Of a DNA stretch of 64,000 nt, positions 48,679 through 62,073 are shown piece after piece. Source of the DNA: Neostapfia colusana (lineage: Eukaryota; Streptophyta; Magnoliopsida; Poales; Poaceae); NCBI GenBank assembly GCA_030760725.1, contig JASWHV010000001.1, positions 77,459,683 to 77,523,682 of the forward strand. Direction: 5' to 3'. A program made the translations under genes and the position numbers. The notes beneath the pieces are model-generated. The model was not told the origin of the DNA. It did not search any database and saw nothing but the letters and a program-made list of their open reading frames with translations. Within the stretch, counting starts at the first letter, position 1. The number at the start of each line of letters is the position of its first letter.

Positions 48679-51405
48679 TGTCACACCCTGTTTTTCCGAA
48701 GAACAACGAAGTGAAAATCACATGTATGCCAGGATCATTTTCTCATACATGTGATGACAAATAGTGAAGCATCATTTATTACAAGCCAGGTGTCGAATAT
48801 AAATAAGTCTTACATAGCAATTGTCTCGATGGACAATAATAAGTATATCACAAGTAAATAAACTAGCAGCGGAATATTATTCTTGAGGGCTCCGTCACAG
48901 GCGTTGCCCGGGGGTCTCCATGAACCTAGAAACCTTCTTCGGGTCCAAAGTCTTGGTCATTATACACCACCTCACTATCTTGACCTGAGCAGCAATATAA
49001 ACCAACAAATATGCAAGGTTGAGTACCGATGGTACTCAGCAAGTGTGGGAAAGTTATGTCATGCATGGCTAGAACAAGGGGAGGTTGAACTCATGGTTAA
49101 AGCACTATGCCATTAATACTTATTACCTTAACTTATTAAGCACCTACATTACTACACAGGTGAAATGGTCCCAATCTCCCATCCCATCATCATAATCAAA
49201 TAACCATAACATCATTTCCAATGTTAAGCTCCCCGCTTAACATCCACAACCTCCAAGGTCATCATTCTCTAATCATGAATAAGTCCAAGCCGCTCTTGAC
49301 CGTGAGCACGGCTGTTATGACAGTTTTGACTCTACAGAGTTTGTACCACTGTACCCACATGTAGTGATTTCATCCCCCATTGCCGGGTGGACTAAAAGAA
49401 CCTCCATTATGCCAGTGGCTACGAACCACATTCACACTTCCCAGGTGTGTAGCCAGGAGATCACTACGAAGCCTTTACAAAGGGATTCCCGACGAGCGTT
49501 GGCCCACTGAGGTTTCAGCCCTAACAGCATACAAGAGGCTCCAACCCCGCTGCAGTGGCCCCCTCTTGAGCCTTGCGGTTCATATGGTAGTCCAGCTGAC
49601 ACCTATTCCCCGCACCATGTGTATATGATTCCTACTTTTGTATTCACATTTATGCTTGCATACTATATACATGAGTTTCCAATTTAAATAATTTTCCTTA
49701 TATTCAATTACAACACCTTTTAGCTACCAAGTATGCATGAAAGGTATTTTCCTTCTCCATATGTGTCTTCAGAATTTCTACCAACCCTAAACTGAATTCT
49801 TTGGATTTTAGAAACTCCATTTATCATTTACTAGTTGCTATATTTTCAGATTTAATTCCTATGCCTAAATGTGAACTTTATTAGGAAAATAACAAGACAC
49901 ATCATCTAAACAGAATAGGTTCTGATCTAAAATATTTACTAATATATTTTTGACCTTTTCCTCTGATGTAATCTATTTTACATTTATTTTCCCTATTTTC
50001 AGAACTATTCTTTACTTAAAAATGTGTCCCTATACTAATAAATGTGAATAATAAATTAAACAGATTCATTTCAGCCCAAAATATATTTTTATCTCACTCC
50101 AAAATTTTCTAAGTACTGAGAAAGTTTTTAATTTAATTTTAACAATATTTTTGTCCCTCTTTTTAAATTTTAAATACTAGCCACATATTCAATTTCATAA
50201 ATTAAATATCAAACAGGGTTAAAAAGGTAAACTCACCCCACTACAGGGTCTATAATATTATTTTAACAATTTTCAGGGGTCTAGCTACTCATAACAGAGG
50301 AGTTTTTCCTAATTTTTATTAAGTCCAGGGGCTAAAACTGATTTTTAAATGAATTTACATGATTTTCTGAAGTTCCAGGGGCTAGATCAGAAGTTTCCGG
50401 GGCTAGCTCTTATCTCCCGAGAACCCCAGGGGGTAGCACGTAAGATTTCCAGTCTTTATAATGCGGGGCTGACGTGGACCGTCCGATTTTAAACCGACGG
50501 CTGAGATTATAACGTCGAACCGGTACGTGGGGATTTAAACTCTACCGTGCGATTTAAAATAAACGGCGCACAAGCGACCACGTCGCTCTGATCGAGCGCG
50601 GGCGGCGCTACCCGGCGGCGGGAGGCGGCGATCTCGCCGGAGAGTTTTGGATCTTCGGGAATTCTTCCTAGAACTGTGATTTTATGGCATAGATCGGTGG
50701 AGGGGAGATCGGGGATCTCACCTCGGGGGTTTTCTTGAGCTCGGAGGTCCTGGAAGGCGGTCGGCGACGAGGTCCGAAGTGAAACCACGGCGAGGCTCGT
50801 CGGCGCTGTGTTTGAACCACAAGTCACCGAGTTTTCTGCACCTGCAGGGTTCCCCGGAGGCGGTGGATCAAGACCAGCGAGTTAGATTGGAATTTCCGAG
50901 ATTAGATCGGCCAGAATTCGCCGGAGGGGCTCGGTTTCTCACCGGAGTAAAATTGGCGGATCGCGTGGGAAAAACAGAACGAGGCCGGGGTTTTTATAGA
51001 CGGGGGAGGGCGGCGGGGTGGTTTAGATCGAGTTTGCGTCGCCTACGAACGGAATTTGGCGGGGATGCGCAGGAATCCGGGTTGGTTTTGATTCGGGGTG
51101 AGAGAATCCCGACGCGGGCGCGAGGTAGAAGAAGGGCTGGCGGGCCCCGCCTGTCAGTGGGAGGAAGGGGCGCGCGCGGCTGCGGGCTGGCGTGGGTGCT
51201 GGGTGGGCCGGCTGGTGGGTTTCAGCCCACTTGCCGGTTTTTTTCTGTTTTCTTTTTTTCTTTTTTCTATTTCTTTTCTGTTTTGAATTTAAATTGAATT
51301 CTAGTTTGAATTTAAATTGTTGCAAAACATGCAACACGTCCAAAATTTTTTAAATTCCCCTCTTAACATGATTTAGGGTCTTAACAAGATTTTTGGGGTG
51401 TTACA
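48679..51405 (-). repeat. LTR F, central chimeric LTR with internal deletion (2727 bp)
   Basis: Ends are intact. About 700 bp is missing at 49616-49620, where GCACCAT joins ATGTGTATATG with CAT shared by both sides; this removes candidate exon a. Left of about 50220 it shares derived bases with LTR E (for example TTTCATAAATT, 50190). Right of about 50461 it shares them with LTR G (TATAATGCGG; GAAACCACGG at 50781; TTTGCGTCGCC at about 51032). It is therefore a recombination product. TATA box at 50998-50991. Confidence 0.9.
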
Positions 51406-51428
51406 GCTCTACCCCCCTTAAAAGAAAT
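51406..51428 (-). other. Polypurine tract of array body 2
   Basis: In sense TTTTAAGGGGGGTAGAGC, adjacent to the LTR start at 51405. Confidence 0.75.
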
Positions 51429-51450
51429 CTCGTCCTCGAGATTGGTGGTT

Positions 51451-54400
51451 CTAAGAAAACAATTCCGGAAATTGTGCCTTGAGTTCATCTTCCCACTAAC
51501 AGGTGGCTTCCTCTTCTGAGTGATGCTTCCACTGCACCTTGCACATCTAGATTCTTTTATTTCTGGTGAGGCTTTCCATTGTCTCCAAAATCTTGTATGG
51601 TTGCTCGGCATACGACAAATCCTCAGCTACGTCCACTTCATTGATGGGTAACACCTCCTCAGGCGTCCTCAGGCATTTCTTGTGTTGTGACACATGGAAT
51701 AAATCGTGCACATCCAATAGACGAGCCGGTAACTCTAGTTGATACGCCACTTCGTCTTTCCTTTCCAGAACTTGAAAGGGTCCGATGTATCGAGGTGACA
51801 ACTTCCCTTTCACCTTGAACCGACGAAGTCCTCTGATAGGGGACACCTTGAGATAGACATAGTCTCCCACGTTTAAAACGAGCTCTCTTCTTCGTACATC
51901 GGCATAGCTCTTTTGGCGAGTCTGTGCTATCCTCAAATTGTTGCGAATTTCCCTCACCTTCGCCTCGGCTTCTTGTAGTACTTCTGGACCAAACACTTTA
52001 CTTTCCCCCGTTTGGTTCAATAATAGGGGAGTTCTGCACTTCCTCCCGTACAAGGCTTCAAACGGTGACATCTTCATACTAGCTTGATAGCTGTTGTTAT
52101 AGGAAAACTCCGCATACGGTAAGTTCTTGTCCCAACTCCTATTGTTTTTGAGTGCACATGCCCTCAGCATATCTTCAAGGATCTGATTGGTTCTCTCCGT
52201 CTGCCCGTCAGTTTGGTGATGATAGGCAGAGCTGAAATTCAGATGGGTTCCCATGGTTTCATGCAATTTTTGCCAGAACCTTGAGGTGAACTGCGTCCCT
52301 CGATCTGACACAATCTTCTTTGGCACTCCATGGTAACACACGATCCTTGACATGTACAACTCTGCCAATTTGGATCCGCTGTAGCTTTCATTCACAGGGA
52401 TGAAATGAGTTACCTTGGTTAGCCTGTCAATGATGACCCATATTGAATCATATCCTGATTGGGTCCTAGGCAATCCCACTACGAAATCCATACCGATTTC
52501 TTCCCATTTCCATTCATGCACTTTGAGTGGTTGCAATAATCCCGCGGGTCGTTGATGTTCTGCTTTCACCAACTCACATGTGTCACACAGGGCAACATGT
52601 TCCGCGACATCTCGCTTCATGCCATACCACCAATACCTGCTCTTGAGGTCCTGGTACATCTTCGTACTCCCAGGATGAATGGAATAGTCGGAATCGTGAG
52701 CCTCCTTCAGAATCAATTCACGGATCTCCTTTACTTCTGGCACACAGATTCTTTTCCCGTGCCACACCGTTCCTTGTTCATCCTCTCTAAAACCAGGAGC
52801 TTTATTTTTCTTGATGAGTTGCCTGATTTCCTGTATCTTCTCGTCTTTCTTTTGACCCTCACGGAATTTTTGCTCGAGTGTGGAGTCCACTTCCATGGCG
52901 ATGGCTTCCCACTATTTACCAGGCATAGATTGAGCCTTATAACCTCGTCCTTCAATTCTGCAGGCATGTCCTTCAAGCTCAACTTATTGACCTGCACTTT
53001 CCGACTTAAAGCATCGGCCACGACGTTTGCTTTCCCAGGATGATAGTTGATGCCCACATCAAAGTCATTGATTAGCTCTAACCATCTCCTTTGTCTGAGG
53101 TTGAGATCTGGCTGTGTAAAAATGTACTTCAAACTCTTATGATCCGTATATATCTCTGTCCTCTTCCCCATCAAATAGTGTCGCCAAATTTTCAACGCGT
53201 GTACCACTGTGGCTAGTTCTAAGTCATGTGTAGGATAGTTTTTCTCATGCTTCCGAAGCTGCCGGGATGCATATGCCACGACATGCCCTTCTTGCATGAG
53301 AACACATCCCAACCCGTTTCCAGAGGCATCGCAGTACACCGTGAAATTCTTCTGCATATCTGGCGTAACCAACACTGGGGCTGTTGTCAATCTTTTCTTT
53401 AGCTCCTGAAAACTCGTCTCACACTGTGGCGTCCATGTGAATGTGATTCCCTTCTCCAACAGTTTGGTGAGGGGTCTCGAGATCTTAGAGAATCCCTCAA
53501 TAAACCGTCGATAGTATCCAGCCAATCCCAAGAAGCTTCGAACTTCCCCGACATTTTTAGGTGTCTTCCACTTCTGTATATCCTCGATTTTGGCAGGATC
53601 CACGGAGATTCCTCCCTCCGAGATTATATGTCCTAAGAAGGGAACTCTCTTCAGCCAAAACTCACACTTGCTCAACTTGGCATATAGTTGGTGTTCTCTC
53701 AGCCTTTGCAACACCAACCTTAGATGTTTCTCATGTTCTTCTTCATCTTTGGAGAAGACGAGGATGTCATCTATGAAAACCACCACAAATTTGTCCAGAT
53801 ATTCCATGAATACCTTGTTCATGAGATACATGAAGTACGCCGGGGCATTATTTAGCCCGAAAGGCATGACAGTGTATTCATACAGTCTGTACCGAGATAC
53901 GAAAGCTGTCTTGGGAATATCAGATTGCCTTATCTTGAGTTGGTGGTATCCCGACCTGAGATCAATTTTCGAGAACACACAAGCGCCCCTCAACTGATCA
54001 AACAAGTCTTCAATGCGGGGTAATGGGTACTTGTTCTTGATGGTTACCTCATTCAAGGCACGGTAATCCACGCATAACCTTTGGGTTCCGTCCTTCTTGG
54101 GCACAAATATCACCGGAGCTCCCCAAGGTGAGGAACTAGGACGAATATACCCCTTCTCCGTCAATTCTCTTAAATGATCCTTTAGTTCTTCTAGCTGTTT
54201 GGAGTCCATCCGATAAGGTCTCTTGTATATCTGGGCTGTTCTAGGCACTAGCTCAATTGCGAACTCCACTTCACGATCGGGAGGCATACCTGGCAAATCC
54301 TCTGGAAAAACATCTGGATATTCCCTGATGGTCCTGATCTCCTCCACTTTCACCTCAACTTGATTCAATTTAATGTCCCTCCTAGGCTCGTGTATTGTTA

Positions 54401-55920
54401 TGAACTTTACTCTTGTGCCATTAGGGTGAGTTAGTTCCACCGTTCTGGTCGAACAATGGATGATTCCTTTATGTTTGGTCAACCAATCCATACCCAAAAT
54501 AATATCTATCCCTTGTGAATCTATCACTATGAGGTTAGCAGTAAATACTACCCCATTAATGTCTAGGTTCACATTGGGACACACTTGTCTTGTCCTTATT
54601 TCTCCCCCTGGAGAGTTTACATCCAGCATATGGTTCATTTGTGTTGTTGCTAGGTCATGCTTCTTAACAAACCCTTGAGCAATGAACGAGTGGGTAGCAC
54701 CAGAATCAAACAGTAGGGTTGCAATGTGTAAATTGGCAGGGAACTTACCAACTACCACGTCGGGTGCTTCTTGTGCTTCCTCCATAGTGACGTGGTTCAC
54801 CCGTCCTCTCATCACATTCTGCTGTTGTGGCTGCGTGGGCTTCTTCTTTGGGCACTTATGAGCATAGTGCCCCACTTCACCACAGCTAAAACATTGCACC
54901 CCAACCTTAGGTGCCTGGCCTTTGTTGTCTTGGGGTTGGTTTGGGGGTCCTTGCACTGCTGGTCGAGGTGGATATGCAGGGCGAGGCTGCTGTACAAACT
55001 GACGTTGCGGCTGTGCTGGTGCTGTGGGAGGCCTGTAGTTCGGGTTGTACCCTGTTGGTGCTGAGTAGGGTACCGCAGCACGGTTCGTCTGCCCTGCGGG
55101 TTGCTGCATCAGACGTGGGCGGGTGTTGCTTCCTGAGGCTTGATGTGACCACCCAGCCTTCCTCTTATTCTCATTTTCCAAGGCCTTTAGCTTCCTTTCT
55201 ACCACAAATGCTCTGTCCACCATCTTTTGGAAGCTTTCATACTCATTTGAGGACATTGCACACTGCATCTATGCAGTAAGTCCGTCCACGAAACAATCTT
55301 GTTTCTGCTCATCAGTCTCTATGTCCCGTGGGGCATAACGGGATAGTTGAGTAAATTTAGTGAGGTATTCCCTCACCGTCATGTTTCCCTGCTGCAGTCA
55401 CAAAAAACTCCTTCCTCTTGTTTTTGAGTTCACCTCTTGTGATGTAATGGTTGCGGAAGCTACGCTTGAACTCTTCCCAAGTGATGTTCTCAGGGTCATG
55501 ATGGGCAGCCACGTAGGCGGTCCACCAATCAGCAGCAGGTCCATGCAATTGATGAGAGGCAAACAGCACCCTCTCATACCCTTGGCACTGTATGATCCTC
55601 ATCTTGCTCTCAATGGTCTTAAGCCAATCATCTGCCTCCAGAGGTTCAGTAGCACTTGCAAACTTTGGGGGTTGAGTTCCTAGAAACTCACTCAACCTTG
55701 GTTGGCGTGGTGCAGCTTGTGGAGGTGGAACTTGATGCAAGTTGGCCACCACTTGAGTCAAGTTCTGGATGAACTGATTCTGATTCTCCAGCATTTGGTG
55801 GAGGGGATCAACTCCTTCATGGCGTCCACCCCTGCCTTGGCCTCCAGAAAGATGAGGGTTGCAGGCCTCATCATTGTTGTTGGCGGGGTTGGCAGCACGT
55901 CCTTTTCCTCTTCCAGCCAT
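51451..55920 (-). pseudogene. gag-pol of array body 2, disrupted
   Basis: The span is again exactly 4470 nt from ATG 55920 to stop TAG 51453-51451, because one insertion and one deletion cancel. Lesions: +1 A near 55400 in Gag; TAG at 55269-55271 (GAG in sister copies); -1 near 52907 between RNase H and integrase; TAG at 51547-51549 in the chromodomain (CGG in sister copies). Between them a long open stretch covers late Gag, CCHC (CFSCGEVGHYAHKC), protease LFDSGATHS, RT VFIDDILVFS and RNase H, then integrase in a second frame. Confidence 0.93.
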
Positions 55921-56222
55921 CTGGCATGATCAACCAATGTTAAATTTAAAGCATTATATCATCTTACTACTTTTTCTTGTTTGTGCTTTGAACTGTTGAG
56001 GCTTTGTTCTACTTTTCTGAGGGTTCATATCTCACACAAAAACAAATGCAATATTATTTCATGTGGGTTCACACACCAAAGCAAAACAACCTAAAGACGA
56101 GACTGTGGACAATTGCTCATGGCTTCCACAACTCCCGTCACACACCAAGCATTAACACACCATTAACTAACTTAACGACTCGACTACTTGACATCCTTCT
56201 AATTTAAGGGAAAGGCTCTACG
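55921..56222 (-). other. Spacer between ORF1 and gag of array body 2
   Basis: AT-rich, no convincing ORF. In sense it ends CATGCCAG before the gag ATG, a candidate splice acceptor. Confidence 0.5.
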
Positions 56223-57002
56223 CTACTCTTTTTCTTGAGCTGGCTCCTCGGGATCTTCCTCATCATTTCGGCTGCCTTCTGACTCTGCTTTGGGTGGGGA
56301 GGCTGCTGGTGGAGAAGTGCGACGACGCCTGATCGCTCGGCGATCTGGTGAGTTAGGAGTCCATGTATCATTCACGGTGACACACAGTTCATTCCCATCT
56401 CCTCTTTCTCTCGCCCTCAAGCAGGCTCGAAGCAACGCCTCGGTTTCCTTCAGGGTGTCACGAACATCCTGAAGCTCCTGCTGACACTCCTGCAGTCGAG
56501 TGCTGAGCATAGCTGCATCCTCCAAGCACAAGTCCATGTGCTCATGGGAAGTGCCTTGCTGCACTGGCGGGTACTTGTACTCCATGGTACCACTCTCACG
56601 CTAGTGGACATACATGTACTCAGTCCTGTCCAGGTGTCGACGATAGATGTTACTCTGGCAGGTGATGGCCTCCCAGGTGACATCCTTCTCCGCATCGACC
56701 TGTATCGCTCGACAAGCTAGAGAGCGGTGGATCTTGAGCAGCTGATTTTCGTGTATAATCCTCATATCTGAACTCCATTCTACCCTCTTCCCCCGGATGG
56801 TCCTGGTGGAGTTATAGTGGATGATTAGCTTGCCCGTATTGCCGGCGGCTTCGAGCATACGTTGAAGACGGCGCAACAAGCCTCCTACTGCCAATCCGTA
56901 GGAAAGGTACGTCACCGGACGACTCTCCTCTCTTTCGGCAAGGGCAACTACGGGAACTCTCCCTCCTGTGGACTTGCGAGCGGTGCGAATCATGCGAACC
57001 AT
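56223..57002 (-). pseudogene. ORF1 of array body 2, one premature stop
   Basis: Colinear with the other 259-aa ORF1 copies over its whole length. A TAG at 56601-56603 (CAG in sister copies) splits it after about 133 codons, just before the region YKYPPVQQGTSHEHMDLC. The coiled-coil and acidic tail part stays open downstream. Confidence 0.8.
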
Positions 57003-57176
57003 CTAAAACAAAAGGCATTTAAACTTAGGTTAGTTAAACTTTTTAAACATAAATCCTATTTTGAATGAAAATTGGGGTAAGATGAAGAAAGTGACTCATT
57101 AAATAACACTTTTCAACACACACCTTGTAAAAATAGTTTTTAAGAAAATAAGGACCTTAAATACGTCCTTTTCTAC
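57003..57176 (-). other. Candidate leader intron before ORF1 of array body 2
   Basis: A 174-nt U-rich segment, TAG|GTAGAA to TTTTAG|ATG. Confidence 0.5.
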
Positions 57177-57204
57177 CTAGGTCCACGTTCCTACGGGCAA
57201 CCTT

Positions 57205-57217
57205 GGCTCTGATACCA
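57205..57217 (-). other. Primer binding site of array body 2
   Basis: TGGTATCAGAGCC on the minus strand, 4 bp from LTR G at 57222. Confidence 0.9.
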
Positions 57218-57468
57218 CTTCTGTCACACCCGGTTTTTCCGAAGAACAACCAAGTGAATATCACATGTATGCCAGGATCATTTTCTCATACATGTGATGA
57301 CAAATAGTGAAGCATCATTTATTACAAGCCAGGTGTCGAATATAAATAAGCGTTACATAGCAAATGTCTCGATAGACAATAATAAGTTCATCACAAGTAA
57401 ATAAACTAGCAGCAGAATATTATTCTTGAGGGCTCCGTCACAGGCGTTGCCCGGGGGACTCCATGAAC

Positions 57469-58690
57469 CTAGAAACCTTCTTCGGGTCCAAAGTCTTGAT
57501 CATTATACACCACCTCATTATCTTGACCTGAGCAGCAACATAAACCAACAAATATGCAAGACTGAGTACCATTGGTACTCAGCATGTGTGGGAAAGTTAT
57601 GTCATGCATGGCTAGAACAAGGAGAGGTTGAACTCATGGTTAAAGCACTACGCAATTAATACCTACCACCTTAGCTTATTAAGCACCTACATTACTACAC
57701 AGGTGAAAAGGGTCCCAATCTCCCATCCCATCATCATAATCAAATAACCATATCATCATTTCCAAAGTTAAGCTCCCCGCTTAACATCCACAACTTCCAA
57801 AACCATCAATCCTCTAATCATGAATAAGTCCAAGCCCCTCTTGATCGTGAGCACGGCTGTCATGACAGTTTTGACTCTGCAGAGTTTGCACCACTGTACC
57901 CACATGTAGTGATTTCATCCCCCGTTGCCGGGTGGACTAAAAGAACCTCCATTATGCCTGTGGCCACGAACCACATTCACACTTCCCAGGTGTGTAGCCA
58001 GGAGATCACTACGAAGCCTTTACAATGGGATTCCCGACGAGCGTGGGCCCACTGAGGTTTCACCCCTAACAGCATACAAGAGGCTCCAACCCCGCTGCAG
58101 TGGCCCCCTCTTGAGCCTTGCAGTTCATATGGTAGTCCAGCTTACACCTATTCCCCGCACCATCCAACACACCCATACTACGCCGGGGATACACCTAATT
58201 AATTGGCCAAGCTGCCCCATCTCAGCATGTGGTTGGCACGGTAAAGCCAGGTTACATGCTCCATGAACTGGTCCTTAGGATCCAGGCAAGTACTAAACAC
58301 AAACCCGAGTCTCGTGCACCCAGCACACAACCAAAACATCCAACTTGCCTTGATCCCTACCTCTACATGACTCACAATATCTCATTCAAGAGTATGGTAA
58401 AGTAAACTGATGATCTCATATCCCAAATATCCCATTCTAAGCATGGCTAAGCATATAATAATAAATGACATGATAAAATAAATCCCAACCCAAGCTAAAA
58501 GGAAACAAGGTAATGCAATTCTAGGGAAACTTCCTAGCATGGGCTTCATATTTCAATTGACAATGCAAATAATTCTAGCTACACATCCTAGCAAAGGATC
58601 AAAGTGGTCAAGGACACTTGCCTCCTTCCTGCTGCTCTTGAAATGGGTAGTCCTGATCTTGGAAAGGAATAACTTGCTCTTGAGCAGGTT
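57469..58690 (-). other. Candidate two-exon acidic ORF in LTR G
   Basis: Exon a is 58690-58622 (69 nt, open, donor GGAG|GCAAGT). Exon b is 57527-57469 (59 nt). In exon b the sense frame begins GT CAA GAT AAT GAG and ends with a stop at 57471-57469. The intron ends CTGCTCAG. Confidence 0.43.
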
Positions 58691-60240
58691 CTACATCATA
58701 CCCTCACACATAGCAAAAGAAAAACAACAATCCATAAGACATAGTTCACACTTCCACTTCATACAAACCACACATTCATATTTATGAAAGTCATTCACAA
58801 TTATATGTGTTGTGGTTACTCTATGTGTGTTGATTTGTGGCTTGCATGCACTTTCAATCATGTGTATATGATTCCTACTTTTGTATTCACATTTATGCTT
58901 ACATACTATGTATATGAGTTTCCAATTTAAATAAATTCCTTATATTCAATTACTACACCTTTTAGCTACCAAGTATGCATGAAAGGTATTTGCCTTCTCC
59001 ATATGTTTCTTCAGAATTTCTACCAACCCTAAACTGAATTCTTTGATATTAGAGACTCCATTTATCATTTTCTAGTTGCTATATTTTTATATTTATTTCC
59101 TATGCCTAAATGTGAACTTTATTATGAAAATAACAAGACACATCATCTAAACAGAATAGGTTCTGATCTAAAATATTTACTAATATATTTTTGACCTTTT
59201 CCTCTAATGTAAACTATTTTACAATTATTTTCACTATTTTCAGAACTATTCTTTACTTAAAAATGTGTCCCTATACTAATAAATGTGAATAATAAATGAA
59301 ACAGATTCATTTCAGCCCAAAATATTTTTTATCTCACTCCAATGTTTTCTAAGTACTGAGAAAGTTTTTAATTTAATTTTGACAATATGTTTTGTCCCAC
59401 TTTTAAATTTTAAATACTAGCCACATATTCAATTTCCTAAATTAAATATCAAACAGGGCTAAAAAGTTAAACTCACCCGACTACAGGGTCTATAATATTA
59501 TTTTAACAATTTTCAGGGGTCTAGCTACTCATAACAGAGGATTTTTTCCTAATTTTTATTAAGTCGAGGGGCTAAAACTGATTTTTAAATGAATTTACAT
59601 GATTTTCTGAAGTTCCAGGGGCTAGATCAGAAGTTTCCGGGGCTAGCTCTTATTTCCCGAGAACCCCAGGGGGTAGCACGTAAGATTTCCAGTCTTTATA
59701 ATGCGGGGCTGACGTGGACCGTCCGATTTTAAACCGACGGCTGAGATTATAACGTCGAACCGGTACACGGGGATTTAAACTCTACCGTGCGATTTAAAAT
59801 AAACGGCGCACAAGCGGCCACGTCGCTCTGATCGAGCGCGGGCGGCGCTGCCCGGCGGCGCACGGCGGCGGGAGGCGGCGATCTCGCCGGAGAGTTTCGG
59901 ATCTTCGGGAATTCTTCCTAGAACTGTGATTTTATGGCATAGATCGGTGGAGGGGAGGTCGGGGATCTCACCTCGGGGGTTTTCTTGAGCTCGGAGGTCC
60001 TGGAAGGCGGTCGGCGACGAGGTCCAAAGTGAAACCACGGCCAGGCTCATTGGCACTGTGTTTGAACCGCAAGTCACCGAGTTTTCTGCACCTGCAGGGT
60101 TCCCCGGAGGCGGTGGATCAAGACCAGCGAGTTAGATCGGAATTTCCGAGCTTAGATCGGCCAGAATCCACCGGAGGGGCTCGGTTTCTCACCGGAGTAA
60201 AATCAGCGGATCGCGTGGGAAAAACAGAACGAGGCCGGGG

Positions 60241-60248
60241 TTTTTATA
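60241..60248 (-). promoter_or_regulatory. TATA box of LTR G
   Basis: TATAAAAACCCCGGCC on the minus strand, about 408 bp from the LTR start. Confidence 0.65.
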
Positions 60249-62073
60249 GACGGGGGAGGGCGGCGGGGTGGTTTAGATCGAGTTTGCGTCGCCTACGAAC
60301 GGAATTCGGCGGGGATGCGCAGGAATCCGGGTCGGTTTTGATTCGGGGTGAGAGAATCCCGGCGCGGGCGTGAGTTAGAAGAAGGGCTGGCGGGCCCCGC
60401 CTGTCAGTGGGAGGAAGGGGCGCGCGCGGCTGCGGGCTGGCGTGGGTGCTGGGTAGGCCGGCTGGTGGGTTTCGGCCCACTTGCCGGTTTTTTTCTGTTT
60501 TCTTTTTTTCTTTTTTCTATTTCTTTTCTGTTTTGAATTTAAATTGAATTCCAGTTTGAATTTAAATTGTTGCAAAACATGCAACACGTCCAAAAAATTT
60601 TAAATTCCCCTCTTAACATGATTTAGGGTCTTAACAAGATTTTTGGGGTGTTACAAGTGCGATCTCAGGATGCTGTCTAGCTGCTCAGGGACGGAAAGGG
60701 GCGATCATTTGCTGGTTTTCCTGATCGACCGAGAGCTTCGGGGAAGTAAACTGCCGCTGCTCAAGGTCGCACGCGAGGGGATAAAGCCAGCCGGTCTTCG
60801 CTCGGGCTGAGGCGGTGCCGGTCGCGTGGAGGCGCGAGCAAGCAGCCCTGGGCGCCAGCACGAGAAGAGGGAAGCAGCTGGTGGCGCCGGTTACTTCTCG
60901 GTGGCACAGCCGGCAGCTGCTCGGTGGAATTTCCCACCGAGGCTGTGACTTTGTGTGCAAGTCTTCCCCCCTTCTCTCTATGACATGTGGGTCCCACACT
61001 CAAGTTTAACCTCTGAAATTAACTCCTCATCACTGTTGTAAACAGTAAGCCCCAAAATGCCCATGGTTATTCAAATTATTCACCCATGAGCCATTTGAAT
61101 TGATTAGAATTCAAATTGGGTTTGGTTTGAAAGAATTTCAGCACAAGTTCAGTTTGGAATTCAAAAAAAGTTTAAATTTGTCCCACTTAGCTCATGTCAA
61201 GATCAACTCCAAATGGAGTGAAAATTGGTGTGTGAGCTCACAAAAATGTTCTGAATAAGAATATGCCTCCCACTTTTGAATTCATGGGATAAAAACAGTT
61301 TGATTTTGAATATGGTTTCAAACTGCCCTCTTCCTAGGCATGCGACGCGTGTCCCCTGGGCCCACGCGCGAGTTTAAACTTTTCCCCGATTTTCAGATTT
61401 CCTTCAAACTTCAAATCCTTATAACTTTGGCTAGAAAGCTCCAAATTGAGTGAACCAAATTTTTCTGGATTCCGCTCTCTGAGTACTTTCCAGAAAATCA
61501 AGTTTCACTCCATGAAATTCCTTATTTCTCCAGAATTAATTCCTCAAAGTTTAAACTGTTAGGAATTTTAACTGGAGAATCCTTTGGAGGAAAATCCTGA
61601 AATTTTGCTGAGGTGTTCACCAAAATATCCTTGAACTACTATAAAAATTTCAGATCCATTTGAGCTAATTTAATCCACCTAATGGGGTGATTAGGGAAAC
61701 TGTTCCAAAGAAAATAGAAAATGTTCAGAAACATTTTCAAAATTTTCTCTGAAATTATTTGGCTCATATCTTTAGTTAGAGACTTCCAAATTAAGTGAGA
61801 CCAACTCCATTAGAACCCTCTGAAAATCTAGTTTTCAGGAAGGCATAGTTTGTTTCATGAAAATTCCTAGAACACCCTAAGAGTTCCAATTAAGGTCAAG
61901 GACATAATTATTTGTGGAGGGCTCAAATGAGCTTTGCTGCAACTAAAACTTGACCAAGTCTCTGTTTAGGTCGTAACCAAGCCACAGTAAAAGTTTCATA
62001 GTCATTAGGTCTATCTAGCAAGGGTTATAGACTTCACAACTTCAAACTTAATACAAATGCATTAAATTAATAC

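Larger units (their letters stand above)
39434..60655 (-). mobile_element. Tandem family-1 array: LTR-body-LTR-body-LTR
   Basis: In element orientation: LTR G (60655-57222), body 2 (57221-51406), LTR F (51405-48679), body 1 (48678-42862), LTR E (42861-39434). Both bodies carry PBS, ORF1 and gag-pol. The outer flanks ATCTA (39429-39433) and AGTGC (60656-60660) do not match. LTR F resembles LTR E in its left part and LTR G in its right part. The best reading is unequal recombination between LTRs of two separately inserted elements, which deleted the DNA between them. Confidence 0.88.
57222..60655 (-). repeat. LTR G, 5' LTR of the array (3434 bp)
   Basis: It runs TGTCACACCC to GGGGTGTTACA. TATA box TATAAAAA at 60248-60241; leader donor GAG|GTGAGAT at 59972/59971. 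The flank beyond 60655 is AGTGC, which differs from the flank at the far end of the array. Confidence 0.93.

Noticed and set aside
60656..60999. Possible host gene fragment next to LTR G
   Set aside because: It is GC-rich with short frames on both strands but no motif or splice pattern I can recognise. The position before a family-2 LTR end makes LTR sequence more likely.
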